Program-made: the position numbers and the translations under genes
Notes under the pieces: model-generated
Databases searched by the model: none
The model's input: the letters and a program-made list of their open reading frames with translations, nothing else
What the model was told of the DNA's origin: nothing
Shown here: one piece after another, positions 20,694 to 24,348 of the stretch
Layout: every line of letters starts with the position of its first letter
Position numbering within the stretch: the first letter of the stretch is position 1
Assembly: GCA_041485845.1 (NCBI GenBank)
Contig: JBGPKH010000052.1
Location: 1 to 24,348, forward strand
Direction: 5' to 3'
Source of the DNA: OMOG01 sp041485845
GTDB lineage: Bacteria > Acidobacteriota > Terriglobia > Bryobacterales > Bryobacteraceae
Length of the DNA stretch: 24,348 bases

Positions 20694-22763
20694 TTAGCGG
20701 AAGTTGTCTAGGACGATTAGGTCGGCCTCGAAATGATCGATCTGGCTGAAGAGGACGCTACGCCCGTCGACAGAGGCCGAAAACCCTGGGCGCTTATGAA
20801 AGACGTCCCTGGGGATTCTTCCGATCAGGCTCGTTTGGCCCGAAACTAGGGCAAGGCGCTTGATTGCGTTGGCTTCTGCGAAGTCGACGAAGTAAACTCC
20901 CTGTTTGGTGGCCGCCCAGTAGCCCGGCCGCACCACTTCCAGAACCTGTTCCTCGTTGCCACCTCCGGCTGGGATACTCCAGAGGCTTTGTCGTGCGCCC
21001 GGTTTGACGTAGAACAGCCGATCGGCCCCCGGCGCCTCGAAGGCTTCCAGACCGCCGTTCCGGGTGACCTGAACAGCGGAACCACCCTCCGCCGGGATCT
21101 TCCAGATCTGGGGGCTGCCGGAACGGTCGGAGCAAAAGTAGATCCAACGACCCTCGTGCGACCAACTGGGCCTGGAATCGGACGAATCCTCGTTGGTCAA
21201 GCGGCGCAGGGACACTCCATCGAGGCCGACCACATAGAGGTCGTCGCTGCCGGCCGCGTTCGAATCAAAAGCGATGCGCGAGCCATCCGGCGACCACTGG
21301 GGCGAGAGGACCGAGGCGCCGCGAAACGAGGTTACCTGAAGGAAGTTGGTGGCGTCGCGATCGCAGACCCAGATTTCCGGATTGCCGGTCCGATCGGAAA
21401 CAAACGCGATCCGCTGTCCGTCCCGGGAGTACTGGGCGGCGAAATCCGAGCGCGTGGAGGCGATGATGCGGGAGATAGCACCGGCCGTGCCTCGAGGTGC
21501 GGCCACCGCCATCCGCCAGATATTCACATCGTAAACGACACGCTGGTAGGCGAGCCGGGCGCCCGAGATCGAAGGATGCGATGCGTTCTCACCAGCGCCT
21601 GCCACCAACTGAGGCTTTACTTCCGGCGCTGCCCCGGCAGGAATCCGCCAGAGTTGGAAATCGCCTCCGCGAGTCGAGGAGAAGACCAGTTCCTTGCCGC
21701 TTGGTGTCCAGGCCACGCCACCGATCTCGGCCAGTTCCGTCAAGAGACATCGTGGCTGGCCGCGGCCGACGGGCTGCACGCACAGGCTCCCTCCCCGAAC
21801 GAAGGCCAGTGTGCGGCCGTCGGGGGAGAAAGCGGGAGCGCAATCGCCCGGGCCGTGGCTTGGTGGGGAGGTTAGCCTCTGAATCTCGCCGGTCGCAATC
21901 GAGACCAGCGACAGATGAGTGGGCTCACTGGGCAAATCGCGATCCATGATCGCCAGCGACCTTCCATCGGGAGTCCAGGCCAGGTATGCGCCCTTGGCGG
22001 CGGTCAGCTTGTGAGCTGGCCCGCCCAGCGAGGAGATCAGGTAGACGTCGCTGCCGCGAAGGAAGGCAATCTCGGTTCCGCGGGGTGACCACGCAGGGGC
22101 GCCTTCCCACTCCGGGCTGGAGGTGAGACGCAAGGGCGATCCTCCCTCGATCAGCTTCACGTAGATGTCGTAGTTGTCTTCTCTCTCGCCGTTCCAGCTA
22201 AAAGCGGCCTGTTTGCCATCGGGTGAGAGACTTGGCCGGAACTCCCGTCCGGGAAAGCTGGTGAGCGGCAGCATCCTGGGAGGGGGAAGAGATTCGACTG
22301 CCGGCCGTAGCGCCAGCCAGAGGACGCTCGCCGCCAGCGCGAGACCCAGGCCGGCCAGGATCGAAGCTCGAGCCGACGGACGCCGGTAAGCCGGCCGCTC
22401 GGGTTGGCTCTCGCGATACTCAAATCGGGCGGCGTAGGCGCCCTTGGGGATGGAAATCACGACCGCGTCTGCCCGGCCTTCACACTCGTAATACTGGGCT
22501 AATCTCGCTCGGAGCTTGGAAGCCTCGACGCGAACGATGGAATCGGTGCGGGGGTCATAGGCGGCGTCTCTTTGATAGACTTCCATGCCGACCACGTACT
22601 CTTTGATCTGCCCGGCACGGCCCTCGATCGACTCGTTCACGGCGAAGCGCAGGAACTGGCTCAGGCGCCCCTGCCCCAGAAAGTGCTGGCTGGAGAGGAT
22701 CTTGTCCATCTCTGTCCGCGCCAGGCCGGCTTTGGCACCGTCGTTCATTTCTCTGGCAAGCAT
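20694..22763 (-). CDS. Membrane-anchored PD40 (TolB-like) beta-propeller protein with N-terminal regulatory domain
   Basis: This 689-residue protein has three parts. Residues about 15-118 form a domain with SQHFLGQGRLSQFLRFAVNE, KEYVVGMEVYQRDAAYDPRT, DSIVRVEASKLRARLAQYY and ISIPKGAYAARFEY. This pattern is known in Acidobacteria ahead of TM-anchored propellers and cyclase-like proteins and is thought to be regulatory. A single transmembrane helix follows (about 134-152). The rest (about 165-685) is a periplasmic WD40-like propeller with repeated S.DG..IAF.S...G...I motifs such as WSPDGSRIAFDSNAAGSDDLY. It probably senses something outside and signals inward. The ATG at 22763 lacks a clear ribosome-binding site; M7 is an alternative. 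It diverges from the secreted kinase-fold gene. Confidence 0.85.
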   Translation of the reverse strand: MLAREMNDGAKAGLARTEMDKILSSQHFLGQGRLSQFLRFAVNESIEGRAGQIKEYVVGMEVYQRDAAYDPRTDSIVRVEASKLRARLAQYYECEGRADAVVISIPKGAYAARFEYRESQPERPAYRRPSARASILAGLGLALAASVLWLALRPAVESLPPPRMLPLTSFPGREFRPSLSPDGKQAAFSWNGEREDNYDIYVKLIEGGSPLRLTSSPEWEGAPAWSPRGTEIAFLRGSDVYLISSLGGPAHKLTAAKGAYLAWTPDGRSLAIMDRDLPSEPTHLSLVSIATGEIQRLTSPPSHGPGDCAPAFSPDGRTLAFVRGGSLCVQPVGRGQPRCLLTELAEIGGVAWTPSGKELVFSSTRGGDFQLWRIPAGAAPEVKPQLVAGAGENASHPSISGARLAYQRVVYDVNIWRMAVAAPRGTAGAISRIIASTRSDFAAQYSRDGQRIAFVSDRTGNPEIWVCDRDATNFLQVTSFRGASVLSPQWSPDGSRIAFDSNAAGSDDLYVVGLDGVSLRRLTNEDSSDSRPSWSHEGRWIYFCSDRSGSPQIWKIPAEGGSAVQVTRNGGLEAFEAPGADRLFYVKPGARQSLWSIPAGGGNEEQVLEVVRPGYWAATKQGVYFVDFAEANAIKRLALVSGQTSLIGRIPRDVFHKRPGFSASVDGRSVLFSQIDHFEADLIVLDNFR

Positions 22764-22782
22764 TCTCGGCGGTTTGCCATAA

Positions 22783-22823
22783 GTTAGTCAACAGCAAAGC
22801 GGTTAGCCAACCGTTAGCCAACC
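22783..22823. repeat. Tandem 11-bp near-palindromic repeats in a divergent promoter
   Basis: GTTAGCCAACC occurs twice in perfect tandem (22802-22812 and 22813-22823). A 9-of-11 relative, GTTAGTCAACA, lies at 22783-22793, and a weaker GGTTTGCCAT at 22771-22780. The unit with its preceding base, GGTTAGCCAACC, is nearly its own reverse complement. The 11-bp spacing would place bound proteins on one face of the helix. The repeats lie between the PD40 gene and the kinase-fold gene and are good candidates for operator sites. Confidence 0.55.
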
Positions 22824-22911
22824 CCTTTCAACTTCCGGCGGCCCTTCTCCGCCGGCTAGACTGAGCTTGCCAGGGGAGCTCGGTGCACCCCGGCACAGAA
22901 AAGGAGATGGC

Positions 22912-23703
22912 ATGCGAAAAGTTTTGCTGATGGTATCGGCAGCCGCGATGGCCGCGGCGCAACCTCCCGGTTTGAGCCGGGAGGAGATGGAACAGTTTCT
23001 CCGGTCCGCCCGGATCGTCGAGATGCGGGAGCTGGCGCCGGGCGTCACCAGTTCCAGGCGTGCGGTGCTCGACGACGGCAAGCTGAGGCACGATGCCCAC
23101 ATCCAGACTGTGAACATCACCAAGGACGTATTTGAAGGGACGCGGGGGAAGATAAACTTTCGCGACACGTATCACTACAACCTGGCCGCTTACGAGCTGG
23201 ACAAGCTGCTGGGCCTCAACATGATGCCGCCTTCGGTCGAGCGCGAAGTGGCCGGCCAGTGGGCCGCTGTCACCTGGTGGGTTGACGAAACCGCGATGAG
23301 CGAGGGGGCGCGAGTGAGAGGGAAGCTGGAGCCGCCCGACCGGGACAAGTGGATCAAGCAGATGTACATCGTCCGCGTGTTCGACCAGTTGATCTACAAC
23401 ACAGATCGCAACCTGGAAAACCTGATCTACTCGAAGGACTGGAAGCTTTGGATGCTCGACCATACCCGTGCGTTTCGAATGTTCAATACCCTGCCGAGCC
23501 CAGCTAACCTGGTTAAGTGCGATCGCAAGCTGCTATCCCGGCTGCGGGGGTTGAATAAGGACGAGCTGACCAGCCTCTTGAAACCGCACCTCACCAGCCT
23601 GGAGATTGATGGACTCCTCGGCCGTCGAGACGCCATTGTGAAGTGGTTCGATAGCGAGATCGCCAACAAGGGGGAGGCTGCGGTGCTCTACGATTGGTTG
23701 TGA
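22912..23703 (+). CDS. Secreted kinase-fold (HipA/PI3-4-kinase-like) protein of unknown substrate
   Basis: This 263-residue protein has a signal peptide (MRKVLLMVSAAAMAAAQPPG). A small N-lobe (GVTSSRRAVLDDGKLRHDAH) is followed by a helix FRDTYHYNLAAYELDKLLGL and PPSVER. The catalytic core is VFDQLIYNTDRNLENLIY (D165, N170 as catalytic loop) with LWMLDHTRAF (D183 as the metal-binding, DFG-like aspartate). This fold is shared by HipA-type and phosphatidylinositol-type kinases. The usual N-lobe lysine is not obvious (IQTVN, Q65) and the alpha-C glutamate position is N90, so kinase activity is uncertain. The ATG at 22912 has AAGGAG upstream and begins the signal peptide; a longer frame from 22867 is not needed. 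Confidence 0.72.
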   Translation: MRKVLLMVSAAAMAAAQPPGLSREEMEQFLRSARIVEMRELAPGVTSSRRAVLDDGKLRHDAHIQTVNITKDVFEGTRGKINFRDTYHYNLAAYELDKLLGLNMMPPSVEREVAGQWAAVTWWVDETAMSEGARVRGKLEPPDRDKWIKQMYIVRVFDQLIYNTDRNLENLIYSKDWKLWMLDHTRAFRMFNTLPSPANLVKCDRKLLSRLRGLNKDELTSLLKPHLTSLEIDGLLGRRDAIVKWFDSEIANKGEAAVLYDWL

Positions 23704-23704
23704 T

Positions 23705-23820
23705 TTGTATAATGCAATCGCACATCAGGGACGAAATCCGCTCTCCGCGCCGGCCCTTGCCCGCGATTGGAAAGGGAAGCTCTCCCCGACGCTCTACCTC
23801 GCCGCCATTCCGCTCGCGTT
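23705..23820 (+). pseudogene. Fragment of a TMEM175-type (DUF1211) potassium channel gene
   Basis: The frame reads LYNAIAHQGRNPLSAPALAR, then DWKGKLSPTLYLAAIPLAFV. This matches, from memory, the stretch before the last helices of bacterial TMEM175/DUF1211 channels. Both ends are missing: it starts two bases after the kinase-fold gene's stop and loses similarity before 23841, where the next fragment begins on the other strand. Confidence 0.6.
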
Positions 23821-23840
23821 CGTCGCGGCAGTTGCGGTTG

Positions 23841-24104
23841 TTAGAAGCGGAAGATCTCCTCCCGCAGCCCCACGGGCGGGGCCAAGGCTTGCAACCTGGC
23901 CAGGGCTTGAGGAAACGAGAGGCCGTGCAGGAGTTCCACCAGACGAATCAGGTCTCCGCCTTGCCCGCAGACATGGCAATAGAACACCTGTTTGCGCTCA
24001 TTGACATGAGAGGATGGCTGCGTCTCGCGGTGCAGCGGGCACAATCCGGCGACTTCCTGGCCCCGGTAGCGGCGCGCCGGCTTCCAACCGTGTTGACGCA
24101 GATA
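23841..24104 (-). pseudogene. CHC2 zinc-finger (DnaG-type primase) fragment
   Basis: The piece encodes YLRQHGWKPARRYRGQEVAG and then a complete CHC2 zinc finger: C-P-L-H, about 16 residues, and C-H-V-C-G-Q-G-G-D. A helix DLIRLVELLHGLSFPQALARL follows. The finger ligands are intact. The toprim core that should follow is absent, because a stop occurs at 23841-23843 shortly after EEIFRF. At its 5' end the frame runs straight into antisense of the dinG copy at the shared bases TACCAGAT. It is therefore cut at both ends. Stand-alone CHC2 proteins are often carried by mobile elements. Confidence 0.7.
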
Positions 24105-24275
24105 CCAGATCCCGCAGGCCGCCATCGCTTTGAAGCGGGGATTCGGACGGTTGATTCGCAGCAGGTCGGACCGCGGCGTGCTGGTGTTGCTGGACAACCG
24201 GATGACCAAGCAACGCTACGGGCAGGTTTTTTTCGACAGCCTTCCGGACTACGGATTCACTACCCGGCTGGAGGA
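24103..24275 (+). pseudogene. Second copy of the dinG 3' end
   Basis: These 173 bases match 19965-20137 with three substitutions and no gaps. All three change amino acids, including Q to R at the conserved motif VI glutamine (ALKRGFGRL for ALKQGFGRL). No start codon or upstream helicase sequence is present. The copy begins at TACCAGAT, right where the CHC2 fragment ends, and stops just before the last dinG codons. Confidence 0.92.
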
Positions 24276-24348
24276 TGCACGGGCACAACTACCGCTGCCA
24301 GGTGACGCTGGAAGGAGCGGAGCTGGATTCCATCGGGCTGCTGGTGGA
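24276..24348 (+). pseudogene. Second copy of part of queD, continuing past the window
   Basis: These bases match 20231-20303 with four substitutions, three of them silent and one changing proline to serine. Relative to the original, 93 bp (20138-20230) covering the end of dinG and the first 25 codons of queD are missing. The start codon and the first two zinc-site elements (H14, C23) are therefore lost. The match runs to the last base of the window, so its right end is unknown. Confidence 0.9.

Noticed and set aside
23708..23713. TATAAT as a promoter after the kinase-fold gene
   Set aside because: The bases are codons of the TMEM175-type fragment, and no plausible gene starts downstream.

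Overview
The window is GC-rich bacterial DNA, most likely from an Acidobacteriota genome of the Solibacter/Bryobacter kind. The strongest marker is the end of the large secreted protein at 9423-13556, which carries the TIGR03437-type domain that is expanded in Solibacter. A membrane-anchored regulator with a WD40-like (PD40) propeller and several two-gene nucleotidyltransferase modules fit the same group. No rRNA, tRNA, CRISPR array or intact transposase was found.

Layout. The left edge holds the N-terminal half of an acyl-CoA carboxylase beta subunit. It is followed by an antitoxin-rich strip: an orphan VapB-like gene diverging from a Phd-VapC module, with a palindromic operator between them. 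Next come a 373-bp diverged copy of the 3' end of the hpnI-like glycosyltransferase gene, about 1.2 kb of gene-poor and less GC-rich DNA, then the intact hpnI-like gene and selB, which diverge across only 21 bp. From 6.8 to 9.2 kb lie a BlaI/BlaR-type repressor-protease pair, a small-protein/nucleotidyltransferase pair and two gene scraps. A 1377-residue BNR-repeat lipoprotein fills 9.4-13.6 kb, followed by a second nucleotidyltransferase module. From 14.8 to 17.6 kb the minus strand carries der, a bactofilin gene and a methyltransferase gene. The plus strand then carries a precorrin-2 dehydrogenase gene, dinG and queD. The right end has a PD40-propeller membrane regulator diverging from a secreted kinase-fold protein.

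The last 650 bases are a mosaic of truncated genes: a TMEM175-type channel scrap, a CHC2 zinc-finger primase scrap, and a second copy of the dinG-queD junction with 93 bp missing. With the hpnI copy and the scraps at 9.0-9.2 kb and 20.6 kb, this shows repeated capture of gene fragments between housekeeping genes, unless the right end is an assembly artefact.

Regulation. Several transcription units start with a TANNNT -10 box only 6-8 bases before the start codon and have no ribosome-binding site, which suggests leaderless mRNAs. Two RNA-level candidates stand out: a three-way-junction fold in the leader of the precorrin-2 dehydrogenase gene, and a 16-codon upstream ORF with a Shine-Dalgarno-sequestering hairpin ahead of the bactofilin gene. 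All product calls rest on reading the sequence and recalling families; no database search was run.
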